A DNA stretch of 32,536 nucleotides from Candidatus Aminicenantota bacterium (GTDB lineage: Bacteria; Acidobacteriota; Aminicenantia; UBA2199). The DNA is taken from contig JAFGSF010000049.1 in NCBI GenBank assembly GCA_016934745.1, positions 1 to 32,536 of the forward strand, in the 5' to 3' direction. Below are positions 14,902 through 23,517 of the stretch, in pieces (the stretch's first letter is position 1; each line of letters begins with the position of its first letter). A program made the position numbers and the translations under genes. The notes under the pieces were generated by a model. It was not told where the DNA came from and searched no databases. It saw only the letters and a program-made list of their open reading frames with translations.

Positions 14902-15252
14902 ATGGCTCTCCATTTGGCTAAAATCCATGCAAACAATATGGAAAACAAGGAAATACTGGCCAAAATCGAAAAAATCAAACAGGAGATCGAAGCCGATGCC
15001 TGTGATTTGATCCGGGAAAAAATCCAGCAGCGCGAATTGAACCTGCAAAAATCTGGAAGGAATTTTTTACTGGCCCCGGTCATCAACGCGTTGCGCCGCC
15101 GCCTGCTTGTGGAAATCAACCATATGCTCGAACCCATTCTGGAAAACCAGAAGGAAATCAATCTTCGGTTATTGAAAGAGATCGAAAAAATAAAACAAAG
15201 CCATGAGCCAATATCGAAAACTGATTCCCAAGCCAGTCAAGCAAAGCGTTAA
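14902..15252 (+). CDS. small coiled-coil protein, first gene of the glycan cluster
   Basis: A 116-residue, highly charged helical protein. Residues ~13-50 (ENKEILAKIEKIKQEIEADA...) and 80-100 have heptad-like spacing. Between them lies a basic patch, LRRRLLVEINHMLEPIL, followed by ENQKEINLRLLKEI. The RRLL ... Q-x3-N pattern recurs in the other small protein of this cluster (17535-18002). No membrane segment or enzyme motif is present. It overlaps the first glycosyltransferase by 50 bases. The start is uncertain: neither ATG 14902 nor ATG 14938 has a clear ribosome site. A role in recruiting or organising the glycosyltransferases is inference from context. Confidence 0.6.
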   Translation: MALHLAKIHANNMENKEILAKIEKIKQEIEADACDLIREKIQQRELNLQKSGRNFLLAPVINALRRRLLVEINHMLEPILENQKEINLRLLKEIEKIKQSHEPISKTDSQASQAKR

Positions 15253-16351
15253 AAACTTGCTGTCAAGAATCACCCCCACCCCGACCCGCTGTGATCATGC
15301 TGTCCGTACGATCGCCATCTGCGCCGCGCAAGTGCCTTTTTCCTACGGTGGCGCAGAAAACCTGACCGCTGCCCTGCGCAACCAATTGAGCCAAAGAGGC
15401 TTTGATGTCGACGTGATCGCGATCCCCTTTAAATGGTATCCAGCGGAACAGATCGTCAACAGCATCAATATCTGGCGGCAGCTTGATTTGAGCGAAGCGA
15501 ACGGCAAAAAAATCGACTTGCTGATTACCACAAAATTCCCTTCCTATATGGCCAATCATCCCAACAAGGTGCTCTGGCTGGTTCACCAGTTCCGCCAGGC
15601 TTATGACTTGCATGAAACTCCGATTTCCGGTTTCGATCCCAAGTCACGAGCGGATCAGGAGCTTCGTTCCATGCTTATCCAGGCGGACCAGGAGGCCATT
15701 AAGGGCCATAAACGCATCTTCACGATTTCACGCAATGTCAGTCAAAGGCTGTTGAGATTCAATAGCATTGCTTCAACACCCCTCTACCACCCGCCCAAGC
15801 TGCATCCGCGTTATCGCCATGAGCATTACGGTGATTATATTCTGTCGGTGGGCCGTCTGGACAAATTGAAGCGCGTCGATTGGCTGATCCGGGCCTTGAG
15901 GTTCTGTCCTGCAACGATGCGCTGTGTTATCGCCGGTTCCGGTCCCGAATTATTGAAACTGAAAGAACTGGCACGCAAGGTTGGAGTCGCGGACCGTGTC
16001 AATTTCCTCGGCTATGTGGACGATCAGCGCCTCCTTGAACTGTATGGTGGATGCTTCTCCGTCTACTTTGCCCCAATTGACGAGGATTATGGCTACGTCA
16101 CCCTTGAAGCCTTCCTTTCGCAAAAACCGGTCCTGACCGCCGCCGATTCGGGCGGAACACTGGAGTTTGTCGAACATGAGCGCAACGGCTATGTCATCGA
16201 GCCTGAAAATGAAAAGCTGCTGGCGGACAAGATCAGCCTCCTTTTCAGCCATCGTCAGCTCTGCCGCCGTTTCGGAGTCCACGGTCATGACAAGGTAAGG
16301 AACATTTCCTGGGATCATGTCGTCCAGTCACTCTTGGGGCAGGCAACATGA
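15203..16351 (+). CDS. glycosyltransferase family 4 protein (1st of cluster)
   Basis: A 382-residue GT-B glycosyltransferase. The N-terminal domain has the acceptor-side glycine loop PFSYGGAENL (near residue 48-57). The C-terminal GT4 domain starts near YILSVGRLDKLKRVDWLI and includes CVIAGSGPELLKLKELA, VNFLGYV and the donor-binding EDYGYVTLEAF (E-x7-E), followed by KPVLTAADSGGTLEFV. It transfers a sugar from an activated donor onto a growing glycan on the cytosolic face of the membrane; donor and linkage cannot be read. The start lies inside the preceding gene, and the stop overlaps the next start (ATGA), so the genes are translationally coupled. Confidence 0.88.
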   Translation: MSQYRKLIPKPVKQSVKNLLSRITPTPTRCDHAVRTIAICAAQVPFSYGGAENLTAALRNQLSQRGFDVDVIAIPFKWYPAEQIVNSINIWRQLDLSEANGKKIDLLITTKFPSYMANHPNKVLWLVHQFRQAYDLHETPISGFDPKSRADQELRSMLIQADQEAIKGHKRIFTISRNVSQRLLRFNSIASTPLYHPPKLHPRYRHEHYGDYILSVGRLDKLKRVDWLIRALRFCPATMRCVIAGSGPELLKLKELARKVGVADRVNFLGYVDDQRLLELYGGCFSVYFAPIDEDYGYVTLEAFLSQKPVLTAADSGGTLEFVEHERNGYVIEPENEKLLADKISLLFSHRQLCRRFGVHGHDKVRNISWDHVVQSLLGQAT

Positions 16352-17538
16352 AAATCGCCCTCTTCACTCCACTTAATCCGGTCCGCAGCGGCATCGCCGA
16401 TTACAATGAAGAAATGCTGCCCGAGCTGCGCAAACATGCCGAGATCGACTTGTATATCGACGGCGGATATACGCCCAGCAACTCTCTGCTCAGGGAGCAT
16501 TTCCCAATCCATGTTTTCAGGGCCGCAGACTTCCGGCCCCAGGACTACGATGCCATTGTCTACCACATGGGCAACAACTTCGACGCCCACAGGTATATTT
16601 ATGAAGCTATGAAAGCATTTCCCGGCATCGTGGTCCTGCATGACTACGTGCTGCAGGGTTTTTATGCCGAGATGCTCAAAGCCAACCGCGACTCCTCTCG
16701 GTACCTGGAACTGCTGCAAAAATACTATCCCCGCGACGGCGCCCGCTTGGCCCAGCGGATGATAGACCGGCTGCCGCACCCCATATGGGAATCGGAACTG
16801 GCCATGCAATTCCCGCTCAACGAGGAAATCATCGGCATGGCCAAGGCCTTGATCGTCCATTCCGAATTCCTGAAAATGCGGGTGAACGAGAACCATTCAC
16901 TGCCGCTCACCGTCATCCCTCATCATGGCCACACTATCGTGCCCTGCGATCGGAATCACATACGGAGGGAACTGGGCTTTCATGATCATGACCTGGTGCT
17001 GCTGTCGACAGGTTTTGTCACCAAAAACAAGCGCTACGAAGCCATTATTCCAGCTTTGAATGAATTGGCCACGGACAACCTGAAATATGTCATCATCGGC
17101 CAGGACGAAGCCAACTACCTCAAGGTCCTTTCCAAAAATAAAGCACTTGAGATCATACGCAAGGGATTTGTCAGTCATGCCGATTTGGCGAAGTATATTG
17201 CGGCCGCCGATATCTGCCTGAACCTGCGCTATCCCACCATGGGTGAGAATTCCGGATCGCTGCTGCGCATGATGAGCCATGCCAAGCCGGTGCTGGTATC
17301 GGACACCGGTTCGTACCGCGACCTTCCCGACGCAGCCGTCATTAAAATAAGCTGCGCGGTGGATGAAAAGGAAATGATCACCCGTTTCGTACAGGCATTG
17401 GCCGCTGATCCGGACTTCAGGCATTCATTGGGGCGCGAAGCAGCCCGCTATGCCCTGGAAGAATGCAATATGGCCGGCTGCGCCAGGCAATACGCCGAAT
17501 TCGCGGCCCGCAACCCGGCGCCGAACAGGAGCAGATGA
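16348..17538 (+). CDS. glycosyltransferase family 4 protein (2nd of cluster), E-N-S-G variant
   Basis: A 396-residue GT-B enzyme. The N-terminus MKIALFTPLNPVRSGIADYN is typical of a GT4 clade that begins TPLPPxxSGIADY. The C-terminal domain shows LLSTGFVTKNKRYEAII, YVIIGQDEANY and the donor-site block YPTMGENSGSLLRMMSHAKP. This block has only the first glutamate of the E-x7-E pair, with arginine near the second position, as in related 'PTxGExSGxxLR' enzymes. The donor sugar is unknown. It overlaps the preceding gene by 4 bases (ATGA) and the following small protein gene by 4 bases (ATGA). Confidence 0.87.
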   Translation: MKIALFTPLNPVRSGIADYNEEMLPELRKHAEIDLYIDGGYTPSNSLLREHFPIHVFRAADFRPQDYDAIVYHMGNNFDAHRYIYEAMKAFPGIVVLHDYVLQGFYAEMLKANRDSSRYLELLQKYYPRDGARLAQRMIDRLPHPIWESELAMQFPLNEEIIGMAKALIVHSEFLKMRVNENHSLPLTVIPHHGHTIVPCDRNHIRRELGFHDHDLVLLSTGFVTKNKRYEAIIPALNELATDNLKYVIIGQDEANYLKVLSKNKALEIIRKGFVSHADLAKYIAAADICLNLRYPTMGENSGSLLRMMSHAKPVLVSDTGSYRDLPDAAVIKISCAVDEKEMITRFVQALAADPDFRHSLGREAARYALEECNMAGCARQYAEFAARNPAPNRSR

Positions 17539-18002
17539 TGGAAAACGAAAGCATTAAGAAGACCCTGCAGGAGCTGAAGGAGATTTTAGGAGCCGAAATG
17601 GACAAGAAAGCGGATATCGGCCAGCTGATCGGCGCGCCCCTGGACAGGGAGATCGTCACGGACTTCTGGACGCTGTCCAATGCCGAGATCGATCGCGAGA
17701 TGTTCAACCGCCTGCACAGCCTCGACGCCGGCGCCGATTGCCTTCCAGGCGGCCCCATCCCATCGCAGCGACCGCTGCTGGGCAAAGCGATCGTTTTCAT
17801 GAAAAAGACCATGCGCCGGCTGCTGGCTCCATACAGTTCCATGCTGCTGCAAAAGCAGAATACCCTCAACCGCGAACTGGTCACTTTCCAGCTGCTCAAT
17901 TTTCTCAAACTTCGTCATTTGGACGCGCGCTTGCGTGCAATCGAGGATAAAATAGACGATCTGCCCGAAACTCCGGAAGCGAAGCCGCAACCGGGAAGAT
18001 AA
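17535..18002 (+). CDS. small coiled-coil protein of the glycan cluster
   Basis: A 155-residue protein. The N-terminal helix (IKKTLQELKEILGAEM) is followed by an acidic segment (DREIVTDFWTLSNAEIDREM), then PIPSQRPLLG, and an amphipathic basic helix IVFMKKTMRRLLAPYSSMLL with QKQNTLNREL behind it. The C-terminal helix is proline-terminated (RAIEDKIDDLPETPEAKPQP). The basic helix plus Q-N pattern resembles the first gene of the cluster. Similar segments are often found N-terminal to, or beside, methyltransferases and glycosyltransferases of O-antigen-type operons (from memory of such operons, not searched). ATG 17535 overlaps the previous stop and has AGGAGC just upstream, which decides this start over the longer open frame. 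Membrane-peripheral location is inferred. Confidence 0.7.
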   Translation: MMENESIKKTLQELKEILGAEMDKKADIGQLIGAPLDREIVTDFWTLSNAEIDREMFNRLHSLDAGADCLPGGPIPSQRPLLGKAIVFMKKTMRRLLAPYSSMLLQKQNTLNRELVTFQLLNFLKLRHLDARLRAIEDKIDDLPETPEAKPQPGR

Positions 18003-18015
18003 GGACCGGCCGGTC

Positions 18016-19383
18016 ATGAAGACAAAAGAGTTTTTGCGCTGCCTCAAGAAAGAATTGGCCAAAAGCGGAGATGAGGCCGACCAGGCAATCGCTATGGCTT
18101 TGTGTCGCCATGTCCGTGCCGACTTGAACCCGAAAGACACGGCCCGGCTGCACGTCATCTTCCGGCGCATCGCCCGGCAGCGCGGCAGCCTATACGTGTT
18201 CAACCTGCTCAAAAGACTCGAAGTCTCTCTGTCCCTGCGCAAGCCCTCCCTGGCCGTTTACGACCATACCCTGCATTTGATCGGCGGCGCCCAGAAATAC
18301 GGCTGCACCCTGGCCCAGGCCCTGCAGGATGATTTCGACATCACCCTGATCACCAATAAGCCGGTCGGGCATCAGCACCTGAAAGACTGGTACCAGCTCG
18401 ACCTGTCGTGCTGCCGCATCAAGACCATGCCCATCCCCTTTTATGAAGCCGGGAAGAAAGAGCATCTCGATCCGGCGGCGATCACCTCCAGAAGGATGGC
18501 CAATCCCTTTCATCTCATCAGCCGCGAAAGCGGCCGTTATGATTTTTTCGTCAACAACAGCATGGTCGAGATGGTCTTCCCCATGGCCGACCCGTCATTT
18601 TTCATCTGCCATTTTCCAGAACGCAGGCCCGCCAGTTATTTTTACGTCGACCGCTACCGCCATCTCATATACAACAGCCGCTACACGGCCGAATGGATCG
18701 AAAAGAAGTGGCACCTGCGGCCGGGCATCCACCTTTATCCGCCGGTGGACATGCACGGCGGCCCGGCCGGCATCTCCAAGGAGAAGATCATCCTGTCCGC
18801 CGCCCGTTTCGACCCGGGCGGCAACAAGCAGCAGTTGCGCATGGTGAAAATATTCGCAGAGCTGTCGGCGCGCCGGCCGCGGCTTTTCGGCGATTGGCGG
18901 CTGGTCCTGGCCGGGGGCAGCCCCAAAGAAAATCCATACCTGCGCAGGGTCAGACAAGCCGTGACCGAAACGAACCTGCCCAATGTCGAACTGCAGGTGA
19001 ATATCTCGGCCGCCGAGCTGATGGACCTCTATCAACGGTCCAAGATCTTCTGGCACCTCTGCGGCCTGGATCGAACCGAGCCGGAACTGATCGAGCATTT
19101 CGGCATGACTACCGCCGAGGCCATGCAAAACGGTTGCGTGCCCGTGGTTTTTGCCGGAGGCGGATTGGTGGAGATCGTCGAAAACAATGTTTCCGGATTG
19201 CTTTTCTCTAACAAGGCAGAACTGGTCCGACAGACGCTGCGACTGGTCCAGGAATCCCAAATGCTGTTGAATATGGGCGAAAAGGCGCGTCGGCGCGGAG
19301 CTGTATTCAGCCGCGGCGTGTTCACCGGCCGTGCCAGGGAATTATTCGCCGCCATGCTAAAAGAATACCGCATGGAAGCTTAG
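18016..19383 (+). CDS. glycosyltransferase family 4 protein (3rd of cluster)
   Basis: A 455-residue protein. About 75 N-terminal helical residues (EFLRCLKKELAKSG...LLKRLEVSLS) precede the GT-B fold and are an unusual extension. The acceptor-side block is LHLIGGAQKYGCTLAQAL. YDFFVNNSMVEMVFPMADPS and FFICHFPERRP recall the ALG11-like branch of GT4. The C-terminal half has IILSAARFDPGGNKQQLRMV, WRLVLAGGSP and EHFGMTTAEAMQNGCVPVVF with an intact E-x7-E. The DNA here is visibly more GC-rich than in flanking genes. It starts 13 bases after the small coiled-coil gene. Confidence 0.87.
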   Translation: MKTKEFLRCLKKELAKSGDEADQAIAMALCRHVRADLNPKDTARLHVIFRRIARQRGSLYVFNLLKRLEVSLSLRKPSLAVYDHTLHLIGGAQKYGCTLAQALQDDFDITLITNKPVGHQHLKDWYQLDLSCCRIKTMPIPFYEAGKKEHLDPAAITSRRMANPFHLISRESGRYDFFVNNSMVEMVFPMADPSFFICHFPERRPASYFYVDRYRHLIYNSRYTAEWIEKKWHLRPGIHLYPPVDMHGGPAGISKEKIILSAARFDPGGNKQQLRMVKIFAELSARRPRLFGDWRLVLAGGSPKENPYLRRVRQAVTETNLPNVELQVNISAAELMDLYQRSKIFWHLCGLDRTEPELIEHFGMTTAEAMQNGCVPVVFAGGGLVEIVENNVSGLLFSNKAELVRQTLRLVQESQMLLNMGEKARRRGAVFSRGVFTGRARELFAAMLKEYRMEA

Positions 19384-19384
19384 C

Positions 19385-20506
19385 ATGAACATCGCCTGCG
19401 ATATCCGAGTTTTTCTGGCCGCCGAAACCGGGGTTGGGACCTATTTCAAAAACCTCTTGAACCAGATGGCGGCCATCGACCGGGAAAACCGTTATCTGCT
19501 CTTCACGTCTTCCAGGAAAGTGCGTTTCCACGCCGCCAGGATCCCCGCTTTCGCCGACCGACGGCTGATCGACGCCCGCATTCCGGTCAAAGTATTGAAT
19601 TGGCTCTGGCACCACTGGCATTATCCGCCGCTGGAATTCTTTTTCAAGGAAACGATCGCCGTCGCCCATTCGCCCAGCCCGATGCTCCTGCCCAGCCGGG
19701 GCAAGAGCATCATCACCGTCCATGATCTTTTTTTCATCACCCAGCCCGAGCGGGTACAAAACGAAAGCCGTCGCCATTTCCGCCGCCAGCTCGGCCGCAG
19801 CGTCAACCGGGCCGACGGCATTATCTGCATTTCCGAAACCACCCGATCGCAGCTGTTGTCCATGTTCCCCGGGCTCGCCGCCAAGACCCGGGTCATTCGC
19901 CATGGTGTCGCTCCGGCTTTTTTTTCGGCGCCTGGGGATCATTCCGAACTGCGGAAAAAATACCGGCTGCCTGAACGGTATATCCTGTTCACAGGCACAA
20001 TCGAGCCGCGCAAAAACCTGCCGACTTTGTTGCGGGCATTGCTCCGGCTGAAAGCGGCCGGCATTGTTATCCCACTGGTCATCGCCGGCAGCCGTGGCTG
20101 GGGCCTGGATGAATTCATTGTCCTCCGCAAAGAATTGGCTGACCAGGTTCATGAACTTGGCTATGTGGCTGTTGAGGACTTGCCAAGTGTTTATCGGCAG
20201 GCGCAGCTGTTCGTTTTTCCTTCATTGGCGGAAGGTTTCGGCCTGCCATTGCTTGAATCCCTGGCTGTGGGTACGCCGGTGCTTTGTTCTGATATCCCGG
20301 TTTTCCATGAAATCGGAGGCACCGTGCCTGTATTTTTTAATAATAGCCGTGAGACTGAACTGGCCGATAAAATCGCATGGCTCTGGAAACAGGACAAGGA
20401 TACAGGCATGGAAGCTGGAATCGCCCAGGCCCTAAAATTCAGCTGGCAGGACAGTGCCGCCCGGACCTTGACTTTTTACCGGCAAATCGCCCGGGAGCAA
20501 ACGTGA
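19385..20506 (+). CDS. glycosyltransferase family 4 protein (4th of cluster)
   Basis: A 373-residue GT4 enzyme resembling mannosyltransferases of the WbaZ/MtfB type. It shows GVGTYFKNLLNQM near the N-terminus, SIITVHDLFFITQPE, ADGIICISETTRSQLL, YILFTGTIEPRKNLPTLLRA, VIAGSRGWG, LGYVAVEDLPSVYRQAQLFV, and EGFGLPLLESLAVGTPVLCS with E-x7-E. GGAAGC precedes the ATG, which lies one base after the stop of the previous gene. Its stop overlaps the GTG start of the next gene. Donor specificity is not readable from sequence alone. Confidence 0.88.
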   Translation: MNIACDIRVFLAAETGVGTYFKNLLNQMAAIDRENRYLLFTSSRKVRFHAARIPAFADRRLIDARIPVKVLNWLWHHWHYPPLEFFFKETIAVAHSPSPMLLPSRGKSIITVHDLFFITQPERVQNESRRHFRRQLGRSVNRADGIICISETTRSQLLSMFPGLAAKTRVIRHGVAPAFFSAPGDHSELRKKYRLPERYILFTGTIEPRKNLPTLLRALLRLKAAGIVIPLVIAGSRGWGLDEFIVLRKELADQVHELGYVAVEDLPSVYRQAQLFVFPSLAEGFGLPLLESLAVGTPVLCSDIPVFHEIGGTVPVFFNNSRETELADKIAWLWKQDKDTGMEAGIAQALKFSWQDSAARTLTFYRQIAREQT

Positions 20507-21585
20507 AAATTGCGATCGATGGCTATGACCTGATCCGCCATTCAACCGGAGTGGGCCGTTACCTGCGTAACCTGTTGCCCGAAATTCTCAAGGCTGACCC
20601 CGGCAACCGCTATCATCTCTTTTGGCGCGAGGAGATGAACCTTTTTGACACCTATGCCAACCTAGAAAAAACAATTATTCCGGACGTTGGCGGCTATTTT
20701 TTTTGGCAGAACGGCCCGTTGCGAAAAAGACTCAACTCCGGTGGTTATGATTTTTTGTTCGCGCCCAGCAACCAATTGCCGCTTGGTTACAAAGGTAAAT
20801 CGGTCATGGCCGTCCACGATGTTTCCTGGATGGCCAGGCCCGGCGATTTTACTTTCAAAGAACGGATCGGGAAAGATTTAAAATGCCGCTGGAGCCTGAA
20901 ACGAGCGCAACGTATTTATACCGATGCCGAATTCACCAAAAGAGAATTGCTCCGTTATTACCAGGTGCCGGCGGACAGGATCCGGGCCATTCCATTGGCC
21001 ATCGAGCCGCGTTTTCAGCGCGGGACACGTGCTGAAATCGACGTATTCAAACAGAGATACGGTCTGCACAACAAAAAAAACATCGGTTTTCTGGGCAGCA
21101 TCTTCGGACGTCGCCATGTCCATGAATTGATCCAGGCTTTTGGCCAGCTTCGCAAAACACACGAGTTGACCCTCTTCATTGTCGGCAGAAACTTTATCGG
21201 CAGTGACATGGCCGATTGGCTTCGCCAAGAGGGAATCGTCTGGCTCGAATGGTTGCCCGAAGATCAGTTGAATTTATTTTATTCAGCCCTCGATCTTTTC
21301 ATCTACATTTCCGATTATGAAGGGTTTGGCTTCCCTCCCCTTGAAGCTTTGGCTTGCGGAACAGCTTCTTTGCTGCTGCCCACATCCTCGTTGCAGGAAA
21401 TGTATCAGGACCTGGCCGTTTTTGTTAGCGATCCGGAACCAGTGCGGGTGGCCGAGGCCATCGCCTCTTTTCTGGACAATCAAAGCACCGCCATGGAAAG
21501 GATCAATAAAAATTGGCAGAAACGAAAAGAATATTTTTCCTGGCCCCGAGTAGCCACCGACTATCTTGAAACTCTTTGGCAGTAA
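20503..21585 (+). CDS. glycosyltransferase family 4 protein (5th of cluster)
   Basis: A 360-residue GT4 enzyme, paralogous to the preceding gene in its layout: IAIDGYDLIRHSTGVGRYLR, SVMAVHDVSWMARPGDFTF, QRIYTDAEFTKREL, IGFLGSIFGRRHVHELIQAF, and EGFGFPPLEALACGTASLLL with E-x7-E. The GTG at 20503 overlaps the previous TGA (GTGA) and is chosen because the N-terminal IAIDG strand begins there; the open frame upstream is out of family. It ends the cluster, 21 bases before a convergent gene. Confidence 0.87.
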   Translation: MKIAIDGYDLIRHSTGVGRYLRNLLPEILKADPGNRYHLFWREEMNLFDTYANLEKTIIPDVGGYFFWQNGPLRKRLNSGGYDFLFAPSNQLPLGYKGKSVMAVHDVSWMARPGDFTFKERIGKDLKCRWSLKRAQRIYTDAEFTKRELLRYYQVPADRIRAIPLAIEPRFQRGTRAEIDVFKQRYGLHNKKNIGFLGSIFGRRHVHELIQAFGQLRKTHELTLFIVGRNFIGSDMADWLRQEGIVWLEWLPEDQLNLFYSALDLFIYISDYEGFGFPPLEALACGTASLLLPTSSLQEMYQDLAVFVSDPEPVRVAEAIASFLDNQSTAMERINKNWQKRKEYFSWPRVATDYLETLWQ

Positions 21586-21606
21586 TTTACCTTCGAAAAA
21601 GCGCCG

Positions 21607-22191
21607 TTACAATTTCTTGAGGATTTTTATGCATTCATTGCGCAGGGCTTTAAGCGGTTTTTCTTCAACCGATTCCAGGGATTTGATGCGCAAATTTTTC
21701 TCCAGTTCCTGGGCGTTGGGATCAATGGCCATTTCCCTTACAAAGCTGCCCAAGATCGGTTCAAGTGTAAAAAACAAGTCGCGATGGATCGACAATTCTT
21801 CCAGGAAGAGTCTGGGAAAGAAGGAGATCAGGTTGCCGATGACCTTGTTCAGGGCAACTTCGAGTGCCCCGTAGGAAATTGTGTACAAGCGAAAACCCAG
21901 TTTAATTGCATTGGGATTGCCCGAATAAATTTCGCCTTCCAATACGCTCAAATGATCTTGAATTGCATTGATAGCCACAAAACCATCCTTGATATCAATG
22001 ATCTTTACCGTGCCGGGAAGAAGTTTCAATATTTTGTCAGCACCCTCTTCAGTGGGAGCGGAATAATATGCATGCCAGGCTTCCTCCAAACCCTTCCAAT
22101 CTACACTCACTGCAGTGGTTTGCGCGTTTGCATTCAGCGCAGCCAGTAAGATCCATCCGAACAGGCAGAAAACTGTCATTCGCTGATTCAT
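21607..22191 (-). CDS. secreted protein of unknown function
   Basis: A 194-residue protein with a signal peptide (MNQRMTVFCLFGWILLAALN, cleavage likely after ANA). GGAGGAGATTT lies directly before the ATG at 22191, which decides this start over the longer open frame. The mature protein is mostly helical (GLEEAWHAYYSAPTEEGADK, EVALNKVIGNLISFFPRLFL) and ends in a charged tail (KALRNECIKILKKL). No conserved domain is recognised. It follows the lolC/E-like gene on the same strand, but an AT-rich 111-base spacer lies between them. Confidence 0.65.
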   Translation of the reverse strand: MNQRMTVFCLFGWILLAALNANAQTTAVSVDWKGLEEAWHAYYSAPTEEGADKILKLLPGTVKIIDIKDGFVAINAIQDHLSVLEGEIYSGNPNAIKLGFRLYTISYGALEVALNKVIGNLISFFPRLFLEELSIHRDLFFTLEPILGSFVREMAIDPNAQELEKNLRIKSLESVEEKPLKALRNECIKILKKL

Positions 22192-22302
22192 AAATCTCCT
22201 CCATTTCATATTGCGCATTTCACAGGTAAATATTAACAAAAAATAAAAATAAAATATATCATTTTCAATTTATTTATTTTTTATTAACAAAAGTCAATTA
22301 TT
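22192..22302. other. AT-rich spacer with inverted A/T tracts
   Basis: A very AT-rich stretch. ATTAACAAAA occurs twice as a direct repeat, and A-rich and T-rich runs (AAAAAATAAAAATAAA, TTTATTTATTTTTTATT) could pair into a long weak hairpin. It may end transcription of the lysS operon and/or carry the promoter of the secreted-protein gene. No clean -35/-10 pair can be singled out. Confidence 0.35.
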
Positions 22303-23517
22303 TCATTCAAACTTGACCGCATCCACCACGGAAACCTGGGCCGCCTTGCGAGCCGGAATCAACGTGGCGCCGAAACTGATGAGCAGAGAAACCAAAATTA
22401 CGGCCAGCAAGTCAAAAATACCGAGACGGAATGGCACATAGCTGACCTGGTAAATCTCCGCCGGCACCTTGATCAGCTCATAACGATTGGCCAGGTAGCA
22501 AAAGCCCAAGCCGAGCATCACCCCCATGATCGTCCCGATCAGGCCGATGACGGCCCCCTGAAAAAAGAATATTTTCTTGATTTGCCCGGCCTGGGTTCCG
22601 TATGAAAGGAGAATGCCGATATCTTTTATTTTTTGCATGACCAACAAAATCAGGCCGGCCACGATATTCAGTGAGGCCACGATAATGATCAGGGTCAAAG
22701 TAAAAAACAACACGGTTTTTTCAAGTTTCAAGGCGGAATACAAGGACTGGTTCAATTCCTGCCAGGTGATTACGGAAAATTGCCCCGGCAGGATTCCGCG
22801 CATACGGCCCGCAATGGCTTCGGCGCTGAAAATGTCTTCCAGGTTGATCTGCAGATAGTTGATTCTGTCTTTAAGTGAAAACAACCGTTGGCCGGCGGCC
22901 AGATTGGTAATCACCGTGCCGCTGTCAAATTCAAAGAGCCCCGATTTGAAAATACCTGAAATCCTGAATTTCTTAAACCGGGGAATCATGCCCAGCGGCG
23001 ACAGGGCGGCACGCGGGGAAATCACCAGGCAGCTGTCGCCAGTGAAGAGGTTCATTTTCATGGCCATTTCCCTGCCCATCAGCAATTCTTGTTCGCCGAC
23101 CGGAAGTCTGCCGAATTCGAGCTTGGTCAGCCACTTTTCCTTATTTTTATGCTCTAAATCCATGCCGCGAAAAACAGCACCGCTGACATCCCGTACATTG
23201 CCTTTTATCAACACGGTCCCGTATACCACCGGCATGACCGTTTTAACTTCCGGAAATTCCCGTTCAACCCTGGCAGTCAGGCTTTGAAAATCACCGATCC
23301 CTTCGCCCAGGCGGTCGGTGATCATGATATGGGCCGAGGAACTCAAAATCCGGTTGCGGATATCATTTTGAAAACCATTGATCAGGGCCAGAGCGATAAT
23401 CAAGGCCGCCACACCGATAGCGATGCCCAATATCGAAACCATGGAAATGATCGATATAAATGAATTTTTCCGACCCTTGGTCAAATATTTGACGGCGATA
23501 AACCACTCAAATCTCAT
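22303..23517 (-). CDS. LolC/LolE family lipoprotein-releasing ABC permease
   Basis: A 404-residue inner-membrane protein of MacB/FtsX topology. The N-terminus RFEWFIAVKYLTKGRKNSFI is followed by the first membrane segment (SIISMVSILGIAIGVAALII). Then comes a large periplasmic domain (about 50-270) and three C-terminal membrane segments (LFFTLTLIIIVASLNIVAG, FFFQGAVIGLIGTIMGVMLG, LLAVILVSLLISFGATLIPA). It closes with the usual PARKAAQVSVVDAVKFE. LolCE with the ATPase LolD moves lipoproteins from the inner membrane to LolA. No lolD follows here. The start overlaps the lysS stop (ATGA), so it is coupled to lysS, an order seen in many bacteria. Confidence 0.88.
   Translation of the reverse strand: MRFEWFIAVKYLTKGRKNSFISIISMVSILGIAIGVAALIIALALINGFQNDIRNRILSSSAHIMITDRLGEGIGDFQSLTARVEREFPEVKTVMPVVYGTVLIKGNVRDVSGAVFRGMDLEHKNKEKWLTKLEFGRLPVGEQELLMGREMAMKMNLFTGDSCLVISPRAALSPLGMIPRFKKFRISGIFKSGLFEFDSGTVITNLAAGQRLFSLKDRINYLQINLEDIFSAEAIAGRMRGILPGQFSVITWQELNQSLYSALKLEKTVLFFTLTLIIIVASLNIVAGLILLVMQKIKDIGILLSYGTQAGQIKKIFFFQGAVIGLIGTIMGVMLGLGFCYLANRYELIKVPAEIYQVSYVPFRLGIFDLLAVILVSLLISFGATLIPARKAAQVSVVDAVKFE

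Noticed and set aside
19322..20152. A 276-codon open frame on the minus strand opposite the third and fourth GT4 genes.
   Set aside because: GC-rich shadow of well-conserved glycosyltransferase genes; it has no ribosome site and low-complexity composition.
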